A stretch of 64,000 nt of DNA from MAG-121220-bin8 sp002700465 (GTDB lineage Bacteria > Bacteroidota > Bacteroidia > Flavobacteriales > Flavobacteriaceae): positions 15,268 through 79,267 of the forward strand of contig CALSTO010000004.1 in assembly GCA_943789295.1 (NCBI GenBank), read 5' to 3'. Of this stretch, positions 42,699 to 52,044 are shown one piece after another. Position 1 is the stretch's first letter. Each line of letters opens with the position of its first letter. A program made the translations under genes and the position numbers. The notes beneath the pieces are model-generated. The model saw only the letters and a program-made list of their open reading frames with translations, was not told the origin of the DNA and ran no database searches.

Positions 42699-44174
42699 AT
42701 GAAAAAAATATTACTAACATTTTTTGCTTTAAGTTTAGTTCTTTCTTCTTGTGAATTCGATAAAGGATTTGAAGAGTTGAACGTAAACCCAGCAAAAGCA
42801 AGTCAAATTGACGTAGCAAACAAGTTTGCCTCAGTTATTTTGCAAACATCAGGTGGTAGATATGAAAACTGGAGAGCCAGTTTGATTTATCAATCTGTAA
42901 TGATTCAACATTTCTCGTCTACAGCTGGATACTGGTCTGGAGACAGATACTTTAGAAATGATGGATACGCAACTTCTTTATGGGATCGTTACTACCCATC
43001 AGCAGTTAAAGAGATCGAAGACATTAGAGCTCAATTAACATCTGAAGGCAATAGTGGGTCTGAAATGGGAATGACGCGTATATTAAGAGTGTTTATTTAC
43101 TCAAGACTTACTGATCTTCACGGAGATATTCCTTACAGTGAAGCAGGTCAAGGCTACATAAATGGTATACTAAAGCCTAAGTATGATGCTCAACAAGATA
43201 TCTATATGGATATGCTTAAAGAACTTGAGGCTGCGGTTGCTCAATTAGGATCAAGCACAACTATGGGGGCTGGAGATATTATGTTCCAAGGAAATATGGC
43301 TAAGTGGAAAGCTTGGGGTAACTCAATGATGCTAAGACTTGCAATGAGATTAACTAAAGCAGATTCAGCTACAGCGAAAGCATGGGCTGAAAAAGCTGTT
43401 GCTGCTGGAACTATGACATCTAATGATCATATAGCAATGGTTCCTCATACTGATGGACCTGAAGGAATCAACAAAAATGGACACGGTGAAGTTTTTGATG
43501 CTGATGGAAATCCAAGAATGAGTAAAACTTTTGTTGACTGGATGAAAGACGATCCAAGATTACCAATATTAGCTGCTAGAAGATCTGATAAAAGTACTGC
43601 TATTGCGGATTTGATTGGTATGCCAAACGGAAGTACTGGTGCTACAGTTCCTGATACTTCGATTTATGCAGAGCCAAATAGAAATGTAATTACAGGACGA
43701 GATGCTCCTATGGTTTTCCAAACTTACGCTGAAGTAAGACTTTTAAAAGCTGAAATGGCATTTAGAGGTTGGTCAGTTCCTGGTGATGCAAAAACTCATT
43801 ACGAGGCTGGAGTTAAAGCTGCTATGCAAATGCTTAGTCAACTTTATCCAAATGCTGCTGCAATTTCAGATGCTCAGGTTGCTGCATATTTAGCTGCTAA
43901 GCCTTATGATGCTGCTAAAGGATGGGAAATGATCAGTGAACAATATTGGGCTGCTACTCTTTTAAATGAGTACGAAGCTTTTTCAAATTGGAGAAGAACT
44001 GGATACCCAACTTTAACACCTACTAACGACCCTGGAAATGTAACAGGAGGAACTATTCCAAGAAGGTTAATTTACCCAACTGGAGAAGAGTCTACAAATG
44101 CTGACAATTTTGCTGCAGCAATTGCAAGACAAGGTCCAAACGATTTTACAACCAGAGTTTGGTGGGATAAATAA
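42699..44174 (+). CDS. SusD/RagB-family substrate-binding lipoprotein (copy 2)
   Basis: This 491-residue lipoprotein has signal MKKILLTFFALSLVLSSC, identical in protein sequence to that of copy 1. The same SusD-like core motifs are present (GMTRILRVFIYSRLTDLHGDIPYSEA, NWRRTGYPTLTP, GGTIPRRLIYP). Differences from copy 1 are concentrated in the region that reads DPRLPILAARRSDKSTAIADL and the following loop. The 12-nt susC-susD spacer and flanks are identical in both copies, so the pair was duplicated as a unit. A terminator follows 28 nt after the stop. Confidence 0.96.
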   Translation: MKKILLTFFALSLVLSSCEFDKGFEELNVNPAKASQIDVANKFASVILQTSGGRYENWRASLIYQSVMIQHFSSTAGYWSGDRYFRNDGYATSLWDRYYPSAVKEIEDIRAQLTSEGNSGSEMGMTRILRVFIYSRLTDLHGDIPYSEAGQGYINGILKPKYDAQQDIYMDMLKELEAAVAQLGSSTTMGAGDIMFQGNMAKWKAWGNSMMLRLAMRLTKADSATAKAWAEKAVAAGTMTSNDHIAMVPHTDGPEGINKNGHGEVFDADGNPRMSKTFVDWMKDDPRLPILAARRSDKSTAIADLIGMPNGSTGATVPDTSIYAEPNRNVITGRDAPMVFQTYAEVRLLKAEMAFRGWSVPGDAKTHYEAGVKAAMQMLSQLYPNAAAISDAQVAAYLAAKPYDAAKGWEMISEQYWAATLLNEYEAFSNWRRTGYPTLTPTNDPGNVTGGTIPRRLIYPTGEESTNADNFAAAIARQGPNDFTTRVWWDK

Positions 44175-44202
44175 GAAGATTTTTGTTTTTTATATATTCG
44201 AA

Positions 44203-44232
44203 AAAGAGGGATTAATTTCCCTCTTTTTTTTT
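44203..44232 (+). terminator. Rho-independent terminator after susCD copy 2
   Basis: Stem AAAGAGGG (44203-44210) / CCCTCTTT (44219-44226) around an 8-nt loop, then a T run. It precedes the FG-GAP gene by 11 nt, so transcription of that gene is by read-through or its own start. Confidence 0.9.
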
Positions 44233-44243
44233 ACTTTTAATTT

Positions 44244-47200
44244 ATGAAAGTATTTCTAGTTATATTTCTTTTATTATTTAACTATTCCTTTAGCCAAGAA
44301 ACAGTTTTTGAATTGTTAAATTCAAAAGAAACTGGAGTACAGTTTAATAATGTTATTGAAGATAAAAAAGAACATAATATTTTATTGTATGCCAATTATT
44401 ATGGTGGAGCTGGTGTTGGAATTGCAGACTTTGATAATGATGGTTTTCAGGATATTTATTTTGGAGGAAATTTAGTAGGTGATAAAATATATAGAAATAC
44501 TGGGGATTTTATGTTTATTGATAAGACAGACGATTCAGGTATTCTTGATAACGGATCTTGGTCTTCTGGAATCACTATAGCCGATGTAAATAATGATGGA
44601 TTAGTTGATATTTATGTTAGTAAAGAGCTTTATGACGACAATCCTGAACTCAGAAAAAACAAACTTTATATTAACAAAGGAAATTTTGTCTTTGAAGAAT
44701 CTTCAAAAACTTGGAGAGTAGATGTATCAGCAAGAACCAGACATGCTGTTTTTTTTGATTATAATAACGATGGCTATTTAGATTTATACTTGCTTAATCA
44801 ACCACCAAACCCAGGAAGTTATTCTAAATTTTTTGGAGCTGACTTAACGTTACCAGAATATTCATTACAATTGTTTAAAAATACAGGAAATAATAACTTT
44901 ATTGATGTAACAAAAGAAGCTGGGCTTAATAGAACAGGATTTCCTAATAGTGTTGTAGCCTCAGATTTAAATCAAGACGGATTTATTGATTTGTACGTAG
45001 CTAATGATTTTGATGCACCTGATTTTTTATATTATAATAATGGTGATGGAACATTTTCCTATGAAACGGAAAGCTCTTTAAAACACACTTCTTTCTACAG
45101 TATGGGTGTAGATTCAGCTGATATTAATAACGATGGTGAGTTAGATCTTATGGTTGTTGACATGACGGCAGAGGATAATTTTAGATTAAAATCTAATATG
45201 AGTGGAATGAATCCTTCGGCATTTTGGAAAGTTGTTGAAAACGGGGGTCATTTTCAATATATGTTCAATACTCTTCAAATAAATAATGGTGACAAAACCT
45301 TTAGTGATGTCGCACAATACACTAAAACTTCATCTACAGATTGGAGTTGGGCAAATCTGATAGCCGACTTTGATAACGATGGCTTGAAAGATATTTACGT
45401 TACAAATGGACTTTTAAGGGATATTAGAAATACAGATGCTGATAAAAAAGTTGGAGAGTTTGTTTTAAAAATAGCTGATGACTATGTAAAGAAAAATAAA
45501 TCATTTGAATACAATTTGTGGGATATTTTACCTCTAGACAAAGCTCTGGAACTAGTACCAAGTGTAAAAATTAAAAATTATTTCTATAAAAATTATGGTA
45601 ACCTTGATTTTAAAAATGAAGCTAAAAGTTGGGGATTAGACCAACCTAGTTTTTCTAATGGAGCATCTTATGCTGATCTTGATAATGATGGTGATTTAGA
45701 TTTAGTTGTAAATAACGTAAATGAACCTGCATTTATTTATAAAAATAATTCCAAGAAAAATAATTATTTGAGATTAGAACTCATAAATGAGAATAACAAA
45801 CCTATTTTTGGATCTAAAGTTTCGATTTATAATGGAAATAAAATTCAACTTTTCGAAAGTTCTAATGTAAGAGGTATTTATTCTACAAGTGAAAACATAA
45901 TTCACTTTGGATTAAGCGATTATAAAAAAGTAGATAGTTTAATTGTTACTTGGCCAAACTCTAGACAAACTAAACTGTTTGATGTAAAAGCTAATCAACT
46001 GTTAAAAGTAAATTCAAACAACTCTAAAAATTATAACTCTAAATCAAATCCTAAAGAATTGTTTTTTGAGGAAATTCCAACCAAAATTAATTATACTCAT
46101 ATTGAGAATTATTTTGATGATTACGAGAAACAGGTTTTATTACCACATAAATTATCTCAATTAGGCCCTGCACTTGCAGTTGCTGATGTAAATGGAGATA
46201 ATTTAGACGATGTTTATATTGGATCTGCTTCCGGCAAAGTGTCAAAATTACTGATTCAAAATAATCAAGGTGAACTATTAGAATCGGAAATTAAAACCTG
46301 GGATTCACATAAAGTTTTAGAAGATATTGATGCTGTATTTCTAGATTTTGATAATGACGGAGATAATGATCTTTATGTTGTTAGCGGAGGAAACGAATTT
46401 TCTCCAAATTCCAGTACTTACCTTGATAGAATATACATTAATGATGGTAAAGGAAATTTCGAATTTAAAAGAAATTTATTGCCTGATGTCTATGAATCAG
46501 GCTCTGTGGTAAGACCTTACGACTTTGATAATGATGGTGATTTAGATTTATTCATTGGATCAAGAATGATTCCTTGGAACTATCCACAGCCAGCAACGAG
46601 TTATTTACTAGTTAACAATAACGGGACATACGTTAAGTATAATGATATTAATAACAGCTTAAGTGAACTAGGATTAGTTACAGACGCAGTTTGGTCTGAC
46701 TACGATAATGATGGCGATAAAGATTTATTTGTTGTAGGAGAATGGATGCCATTAACTTTAATTAAAAATCACAATGGAGTATTAAAAAAAGAAAAATTAA
46801 ATGATTCTTGTGATGAAAGACGTGGATGGTGGTATTCAATTGAAAGCGCAGATTTTAACAATGATGGAAAAGAAGATTTGGTTTTAGGAAATTTAGGAAA
46901 AAATTATAAATATCAAGCAAACCCTGAAGAACCATTTGAAGTGTTTTATGATGATTTTGACGATAATGGCAGCAAGGATATTGTTTTAGCGTATTACAAT
47001 TATGGTATTCAGTTTCCATTAAGAGGTTTTTCTTGTTCTTCTCAACAGATTCCAGAATTGAAAAGCAAAATACAGAAATATGATTTGTTCGCTTCACTTG
47101 ATGTTAAAGATGTATACGGAGAAGTTAATTTAGATAATGCTCTAAGATTACACGCTAATTCTTTTAAAAGTGTGGTACTTATAAATAAAAATTCTACATA

Positions 47201-47528
47201 TGAATCTGTGGACCTTCCTTATCAGGCACAATTATCTTCAATAAATGATATTATTGTCGAAGATTATAATAATGACGGAAATATAGATCTTTTAGTTGCT
47301 GGCAATTTGTTTACATCTGAAGTTGAAACACCAAGAAATGATGCTAGTAATGGATTAATGCTGATTGGAAATGGTGATGGTACATTTAAGCCTAAGGCAA
47401 GAAAAGAGTCAGGATTTTTTGCTCCAAGTGATGCAAAAAAACTTAATTTAATTAAAATAAAAAATGAACAAGGAGTTATAGTTGGAAATAACAATGATTT
47501 AATGCAGTATTTCAAAAGAATTAAGTAA
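44244..47528 (+). CDS. Large secreted FG-GAP/VCBS repeat protein with ASPIC/UnbV domain (CRTAC1-like)
   Basis: A 1094-residue protein with a signal peptide (MKVFLVIFLLLFNYSFSQ). Many Ca-binding DxDNDG-type repeats (ADFDNDGFQDIYFGG, ADVNNDGLVDIYV, DYNNDGYLDLYLL and others throughout) form a beta-propeller. An ASPIC/UnbV domain lies at about 510-590 (NKPIFGSKVSIYNGNK, then SLIVTWPNSRQTKLF), and a second propeller follows. Such proteins are common next to SusCD pairs in Bacteroidota and are probably surface or periplasmic ligand-binding partners. It heads a run of genes to 51561 with gaps of at most 16 nt. Confidence 0.9.
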   Translation: MKVFLVIFLLLFNYSFSQETVFELLNSKETGVQFNNVIEDKKEHNILLYANYYGGAGVGIADFDNDGFQDIYFGGNLVGDKIYRNTGDFMFIDKTDDSGILDNGSWSSGITIADVNNDGLVDIYVSKELYDDNPELRKNKLYINKGNFVFEESSKTWRVDVSARTRHAVFFDYNNDGYLDLYLLNQPPNPGSYSKFFGADLTLPEYSLQLFKNTGNNNFIDVTKEAGLNRTGFPNSVVASDLNQDGFIDLYVANDFDAPDFLYYNNGDGTFSYETESSLKHTSFYSMGVDSADINNDGELDLMVVDMTAEDNFRLKSNMSGMNPSAFWKVVENGGHFQYMFNTLQINNGDKTFSDVAQYTKTSSTDWSWANLIADFDNDGLKDIYVTNGLLRDIRNTDADKKVGEFVLKIADDYVKKNKSFEYNLWDILPLDKALELVPSVKIKNYFYKNYGNLDFKNEAKSWGLDQPSFSNGASYADLDNDGDLDLVVNNVNEPAFIYKNNSKKNNYLRLELINENNKPIFGSKVSIYNGNKIQLFESSNVRGIYSTSENIIHFGLSDYKKVDSLIVTWPNSRQTKLFDVKANQLLKVNSNNSKNYNSKSNPKELFFEEIPTKINYTHIENYFDDYEKQVLLPHKLSQLGPALAVADVNGDNLDDVYIGSASGKVSKLLIQNNQGELLESEIKTWDSHKVLEDIDAVFLDFDNDGDNDLYVVSGGNEFSPNSSTYLDRIYINDGKGNFEFKRNLLPDVYESGSVVRPYDFDNDGDLDLFIGSRMIPWNYPQPATSYLLVNNNGTYVKYNDINNSLSELGLVTDAVWSDYDNDGDKDLFVVGEWMPLTLIKNHNGVLKKEKLNDSCDERRGWWYSIESADFNNDGKEDLVLGNLGKNYKYQANPEEPFEVFYDDFDDNGSKDIVLAYYNYGIQFPLRGFSCSSQQIPELKSKIQKYDLFASLDVKDVYGEVNLDNALRLHANSFKSVVLINKNSTYESVDLPYQAQLSSINDIIVEDYNNDGNIDLLVAGNLFTSEVETPRNDASNGLMLIGNGDGTFKPKARKESGFFAPSDAKKLNLIKIKNEQGVIVGNNNDLMQYFKRIK

Positions 47529-47544
47529 ATTATTAAACTATCTT

Positions 47545-49215
47545 ATGAGTAACAAAACTTTTTTAAATATTTTAATTTTAGGGTTTTTTGCTTTAGTCCT
47601 TGGTTTTATTTTTAGAGTTTTTGGAGGAAACTTACAAACTGAAAAAAAAATAAACCATAATCCTAAACTTGTTGTTGGAATTGTAGTTGACCAGATGAAA
47701 TATCAATACTTAACTAAGTATTGGAATCATTATTCTGATAAAGGTTTTAAAAGATTGATTAACGAAGGGTTTAATGCTAAAAGCAATCACTATGGGTATG
47801 CACAAACCTCTACTGGACCAGGACACACTACTGTTGCAACTGGCACTCACCCAGCAGTTCATGGAATTATTGGTAACAGTTGGTTTGATAAAAAATCAAA
47901 AAAATCAGTTTATTGTGTAGACGATTCAAATTATTCAACTGTAGGAAGCTCAACTGATCAAGGAAAAAAATCTCCATCAAACCTACTAACAACTACATTA
48001 AGTGACGAAAATAGAGTGGCAACTAATTTTAAGGGTAAAACTATTGGAGTTGCTATAAAAGACAGGGGGTCTATTCTATCATCTGGCCATACAGCAAACG
48101 CAGCATACTGGTTTGATTCTAAAGAAGGGAGTTTTATTTCAAGCACCTATTATTTATCAAATTTACCTTCTTGGGCACAAGAATTTAATGATTCAAGACA
48201 CATTGACAATTATTTAAAACCCTGGGAAACTTATTATGATATTTCAACCTATATAGAAAGTGGCCCTGATAATAATAATTATGAATCAAATTTTAGTGGT
48301 GAAGATAACCCTGTATTTCCTCATAACTTTAAAATTCAAAATGATAAAACGGGAGAACCATATTATGGTTCAATTTCCTCTACTCCATTTGGAAACTCGT
48401 TAGTTACAGATTTTTCAATTAAAGCAATTGAGGGTGAAGAGCTTGGAAAAGATAATATTACAGACTTTCTATTAATTGATTTTTCTTCTACAGATTACGT
48501 TGGGCATCAATTTGGAGCAAATTCAAAAGAAGTTCAGGATACTTACATAAGACTTGATAAGGAAATAGAAAAACTTTTAAATTATTTTGATAATAATATA
48601 GGGAAGAACGAGTACACTTTATTTTTGACTGCAGATCATGGTGCAACAGATGCCCCGGGATTTTTAAAAGAAAAGAAAATTCCTATTAATTATTTTAACT
48701 CAAAAAAATTTAATTATCATATTGAAAAATCATTAATTAAATTGTTTGGAAATAAATATGTAATATCTAGTAATTCCAATCAACAAATCTTTCTAAACGA
48801 CGAGCTTATTAAAAAACTTAATCTAAGTTCTAAAGTTGTAAAACAAAGCATAATAGATGTGATACAATCTTTTCCTGGGATTGATAATGTTTATTCTTCA
48901 GAGCAAGTCATGAGTGAAATTGATGATCATTTTTTAAAGCTTATTAGAAATGGATTTAATAAAAATCTTTCAGGTGATATAGTTTATACAATAATGCCCA
49001 ATTGGGTTTATTACAGAAAAGGTTCAACTCATGGTAGAAGGTTTAATCAACATACTCATGTTCCCTTAATTTTATTTGGAAATGGAATTAAAAGAGGATC
49101 AATTAGTAGAGAAACTGATGTAATTGATATTGCCCCTACAATTGCGTCTGTTTTAGGAATTAGTTCTCCAAACTCAACGACTGGAAAAGTAATATTTGAG
49201 GCTATAGATGATTAA
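47545..49215 (+). CDS. pafA: PafA-type alkaline phosphatase
   Basis: This 556-residue enzyme has an N-terminal membrane anchor or signal. Active-site residues align with what I recall of Elizabethkingia PafA at constant offset: Asp49 (Asp38), Thr90 nucleophile in TSTGPGH (Thr79), Asn111 in GNSW (Asn100), Lys172 and Arg174 in IKDRG (Lys162, Arg164). Metal ligands DFSSTDYVGH, TADHG and the late STHGRRFNQHTH follow. It hydrolyses phosphate monoesters in the periplasm and releases phosphate from sugars. It overlaps the FAD oxidoreductase gene by 8 nt. Calling it PafA is a family-level claim. Confidence 0.88.
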   Translation: MSNKTFLNILILGFFALVLGFIFRVFGGNLQTEKKINHNPKLVVGIVVDQMKYQYLTKYWNHYSDKGFKRLINEGFNAKSNHYGYAQTSTGPGHTTVATGTHPAVHGIIGNSWFDKKSKKSVYCVDDSNYSTVGSSTDQGKKSPSNLLTTTLSDENRVATNFKGKTIGVAIKDRGSILSSGHTANAAYWFDSKEGSFISSTYYLSNLPSWAQEFNDSRHIDNYLKPWETYYDISTYIESGPDNNNYESNFSGEDNPVFPHNFKIQNDKTGEPYYGSISSTPFGNSLVTDFSIKAIEGEELGKDNITDFLLIDFSSTDYVGHQFGANSKEVQDTYIRLDKEIEKLLNYFDNNIGKNEYTLFLTADHGATDAPGFLKEKKIPINYFNSKKFNYHIEKSLIKLFGNKYVISSNSNQQIFLNDELIKKLNLSSKVVKQSIIDVIQSFPGIDNVYSSEQVMSEIDDHFLKLIRNGFNKNLSGDIVYTIMPNWVYYRKGSTHGRRFNQHTHVPLILFGNGIKRGSISRETDVIDIAPTIASVLGISSPNSTTGKVIFEAIDD

Positions 49216-51064
49216 CAATCTAAAAATAGTATTAATTCGATTTCTGGCATTTATTTTAGCACTATCTAATTTGTCATGTAATGATATTTCTAGTTATGAT
49301 ATTATAATTGTAGGCGGTGGAACAAGCGGGGTTGTGTCAGCTATTCAGTCCTCAAGAATGGGATCCAAAACATTACTTATTGAAGAATCTAATTGGCTGG
49401 GAGGAATGATAACCTCAGCAGGTGTAAGTGCTATGGATGGGAACTATAAAATGCCCTCAGGTTTTTTAAAAGAATTTAGAGACAGTTTGGTTTCTCATTA
49501 TGGGAATTTAGACAGTCTCAAAACTGGCTGGGTTAGTAATTTAATGTTTGAACCCTCTGTAGGAAATAAAATACTTAAAGAAATAGCTCAATCTGAAAAA
49601 AACTTAAAAATTCTATATGGTACTATAATTGAGGAAGTCGTAAAAGACGAAAAATTTAAGATTAAAATAAATCAAAATGACATTACATACAATTCGACAA
49701 TTTTAATAGATGCAACCGAACTAGGAGATTTAATTCCCAAATTAAATCTTCCATATTTTATTGGAATGGATTCAAGGAAAAAGTTTAATGAAGATATCGC
49801 TCCAGAATTTTCTAATAATATTATCCAAGACTTAACATATGTTATGATTTTAAAGGATTTTAAGAAAGACATGACGATTGAAAAACCGAAAAATTATGAT
49901 AGAAATGAATTTATATGCTCATACGATTCTGGAGAATGTTTTAAGAGTGATAAAAAGTTATGGTCAAAAGAAAAGTTGATCAGTTATGGCAAACTCCCAA
50001 ATAACAAATACATGATTAATTGGCCAATAAATGGAAATGATTACTATTCGAATTCTATTGAAATGACAGCCCAAGAACGTTTGTTGAGTTATGATCGTGC
50101 AAAGCAAAAATCATTAAGATTTTTGTATTTTATTCAAACTGAAATGGGATTTAATAATCTTTCGATAGATTATAGTGAATATCCGACAAAAGATGGATTC
50201 CCTCTTATGCCATATCACCGTGAATCGAGAAGATTAAACGGAAAGATTACTCTAACATTAAACGATATTAAATCTCCCTATAAACAGAAAAATTCACTTT
50301 ATAGAACTGGAATTGCAGTTGGAGATTATCCTGTTGATCATCACCATGGAGCTTATTCAAACTATTCTAATCTTCCTAAGCTTGATTTTTATCCTGTTCC
50401 ATCATATTCTGTTCCTTTAGGGGTTTTAATCCCCGAAAACATTGATAATTTTATGGTGATTGAAAAATCTATTTCTGTTTCTAATCTAGTGAATGGAACT
50501 TCCAGATTACAACCTGTAGTTATGCAGATTGGTCAAGCCTCAGGGGTTTTAGCTTCTTTGGCAATTTTAAAGAAAAAAAACATTGATCAAATAAACGTAA
50601 GAGAAGTTCAGCTAGAAATTTTAAAAAATAATGGATATATATTACCATATGTTGATGTTGATACAGAGGATTTAAATTTTATTAGTTATCAAAAAATTGG
50701 AGCATGCGGTATTTTAAGATCAGAAGGTTTAAACATAGGATGGGAAAATAAAACTCTTTTTTATCCCGATTCTAATTTGGACAAAAATGATATTTATTTT
50801 GATAATTGGAAGATATTTAAATCTGAAAAAATTCCTTTTCCAGAACAAATGACAATTAAAAATATTTTGCATTGGATTTACAAAATAAAAGAAGAACCTT
50901 ATTTAAATAACAAACAATACTCTGGAATTTGGAAAAATCTAAATTTAAATAATTTTGACTCAGAAAGAATTATTACCAGAGGAGAATTTTCAGTTTTGAT
51001 AGATAAAATCATAGATCCCTTTTCAAGAGTTGATGTTGATTATTATGGAAATTTTATTAAATGA
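49208..51064 (+). CDS. FAD-dependent oxidoreductase lipoprotein
   Basis: A 618-residue protein with a lipoprotein signal (lipobox NLSC, Cys24). An FAD-binding Rossmann motif lies at residues 31-41 (DIIIVGGGTSG), followed by EESNWLGGMITSAGVSAMDG, typical of the FAD-dependent oxidoreductase group found in Bacteroidota and Planctomycetes glycan loci. ATELGDLIPKL and VNGTSRLQPVVMQIGQASG are further family segments. Signal plus lipobox would place the FAD enzyme outside the cytoplasm. It may oxidise a sugar. It overlaps the GNAT gene by 4 nt. Confidence 0.85.
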   Translation: MINNLKIVLIRFLAFILALSNLSCNDISSYDIIIVGGGTSGVVSAIQSSRMGSKTLLIEESNWLGGMITSAGVSAMDGNYKMPSGFLKEFRDSLVSHYGNLDSLKTGWVSNLMFEPSVGNKILKEIAQSEKNLKILYGTIIEEVVKDEKFKIKINQNDITYNSTILIDATELGDLIPKLNLPYFIGMDSRKKFNEDIAPEFSNNIIQDLTYVMILKDFKKDMTIEKPKNYDRNEFICSYDSGECFKSDKKLWSKEKLISYGKLPNNKYMINWPINGNDYYSNSIEMTAQERLLSYDRAKQKSLRFLYFIQTEMGFNNLSIDYSEYPTKDGFPLMPYHRESRRLNGKITLTLNDIKSPYKQKNSLYRTGIAVGDYPVDHHHGAYSNYSNLPKLDFYPVPSYSVPLGVLIPENIDNFMVIEKSISVSNLVNGTSRLQPVVMQIGQASGVLASLAILKKKNIDQINVREVQLEILKNNGYILPYVDVDTEDLNFISYQKIGACGILRSEGLNIGWENKTLFYPDSNLDKNDIYFDNWKIFKSEKIPFPEQMTIKNILHWIYKIKEEPYLNNKQYSGIWKNLNLNNFDSERIITRGEFSVLIDKIIDPFSRVDVDYYGNFIK

Positions 51065-51561
51065 TTAGAAAAGCAATAAAAGATGATCTTAACAGAGTAA
51101 TTGAAATAACAAAAGCTTGTGCTGTTTCAATGATTTCAAATGATATATTTCAATGGAATGAGCATTATCCAAATATTGAAACTTTTGAGAATGATGTGTT
51201 AAATGAAAATTTATATGTTCTTGAGTTAGACAATAAACTAATAGGCTGTTTGGTAATTTCTCATGAAATGGATGAGTTTTATAAGAAAGTAAAGTGGCTT
51301 ACGCCAAACTATAATAATATTTATTTACACCGTTTAGCTGTGGATCCAAGCTTTCAGAAAAAAGGGTATGCAAAACAATTAATGACTTTTTCTTTTGAAT
51401 ATGCTAAGGCAAATAACATCAAATCTATAAGGCTAGATACTTTCAGTGGTAATCCTTTTAATAATATATTTTATTCTAACTTGGGATTCACCAAGCTAGG
51501 AAAAATCTACTTTAGAAAACAAAGTGACAAACCTTTTTATTGCTTTGAGAAGGTATTGTGA
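51061..51561 (+). CDS. GNAT-family N-acetyltransferase
   Basis: A 166-residue protein with one GNAT domain. The acetyl-CoA loop is FQKKGYAKQLM, after the LHRLAVDP strand, and FYSNLGF is the usual C-terminal segment. It overlaps the FAD oxidoreductase stop by an ATGA junction. It closes the tightly spaced run that starts with the FG-GAP protein. The acceptor substrate is unknown; an amino sugar or amino acid is possible. Confidence 0.88.
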   Translation: MIRKAIKDDLNRVIEITKACAVSMISNDIFQWNEHYPNIETFENDVLNENLYVLELDNKLIGCLVISHEMDEFYKKVKWLTPNYNNIYLHRLAVDPSFQKKGYAKQLMTFSFEYAKANNIKSIRLDTFSGNPFNNIFYSNLGFTKLGKIYFRKQSDKPFYCFEKVL

Positions 51562-51571
51562 AGGAATCTCT

Positions 51572-51579
51572 TACTTTTG
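51572..51579 (+). promoter_or_regulatory. Bacteroidota-type -7 box of the queD-lpxH-hflX unit
   Basis: TACTTTTG fits TAnnTTTG and ends 15 nt before the queD ATG at 51595. It also argues against the TTG at 51577 as the real start, since that codon lies inside the box. Confidence 0.5.
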
Positions 51580-51594
51580 TATAAATTTAAATTA

Positions 51595-52044
51595 ATGAAC
51601 AAGATTAGAATTACTAAACAATTTAATTTTGAAACAGGACATGCATTGTATGGCTATGACGGAGCGTGCAGAAATGTTCATGGACACAGTTATAAGCTTT
51701 TTGTAACTGTTGTAGGATCACCTAATAGCGATTCTAGTAATGTTAAATATGGAATGGTAATCGATTTTAAAGATTTAAAGAAAATAGTAAAGGAAGAGGT
51801 TGTTGATGTTTTTGATCATGCAACAGTTTTTAATAAAAACACTCCACACAAAGAACTAGCTATGACTTTAAAAAACAGTGGACACAAAGTTATTTTAGCT
51901 GATTATCAACCAACATGTGAGCTACTTATTATTGACTTTGCTCACAAAATTAAAAAACGTCTTCCAGCCAATATTTCGCTTCACTCACTTAAATTACAAG
52001 AAACAGAATCTTCATTTGCTAATTGGTATGAAAGTGATCAATAG
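51595..52044 (+). CDS. queD: 6-carboxytetrahydropterin synthase (QueD family)
   Basis: A 149-residue enzyme. The zinc ligands are His16 (ETGHAL), His29 and His31 (NVHGHSY); Cys25 in GACRNVHG is the catalytic cysteine, and the LQETESSFANW segment closes the pterin pocket. It converts dihydroneopterin triphosphate to 6-carboxytetrahydropterin in the queuosine/preQ1 pathway. The start at ATG 51595 (MNKIRITKQF) is chosen because the -7 box lies over the upstream TTG. The lpxH gene starts inside its 3' end, with a 17-nt overlap. Confidence 0.93.
   Translation: MNKIRITKQFNFETGHALYGYDGACRNVHGHSYKLFVTVVGSPNSDSSNVKYGMVIDFKDLKKIVKEEVVDVFDHATVFNKNTPHKELAMTLKNSGHKVILADYQPTCELLIIDFAHKIKKRLPANISLHSLKLQETESSFANWYESDQ

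Noticed and set aside
15559..44174. The two susCD copies as ends of a composite mobile element
   Set aside because: They are direct paralogues with no transposase, no terminal inverted repeats and no target-site duplication in sight.
51577..51594. TTG as an upstream start for queD
   Set aside because: It lies within a TAnnTTTG promoter box; the ATG at 51595 fits family starts.
51917..52027. Extended N terminus of LpxH inside queD
   Set aside because: The extra 37 residues lack family similarity and overlap queD in another frame; ATG 52028 directly precedes the first conserved motif.
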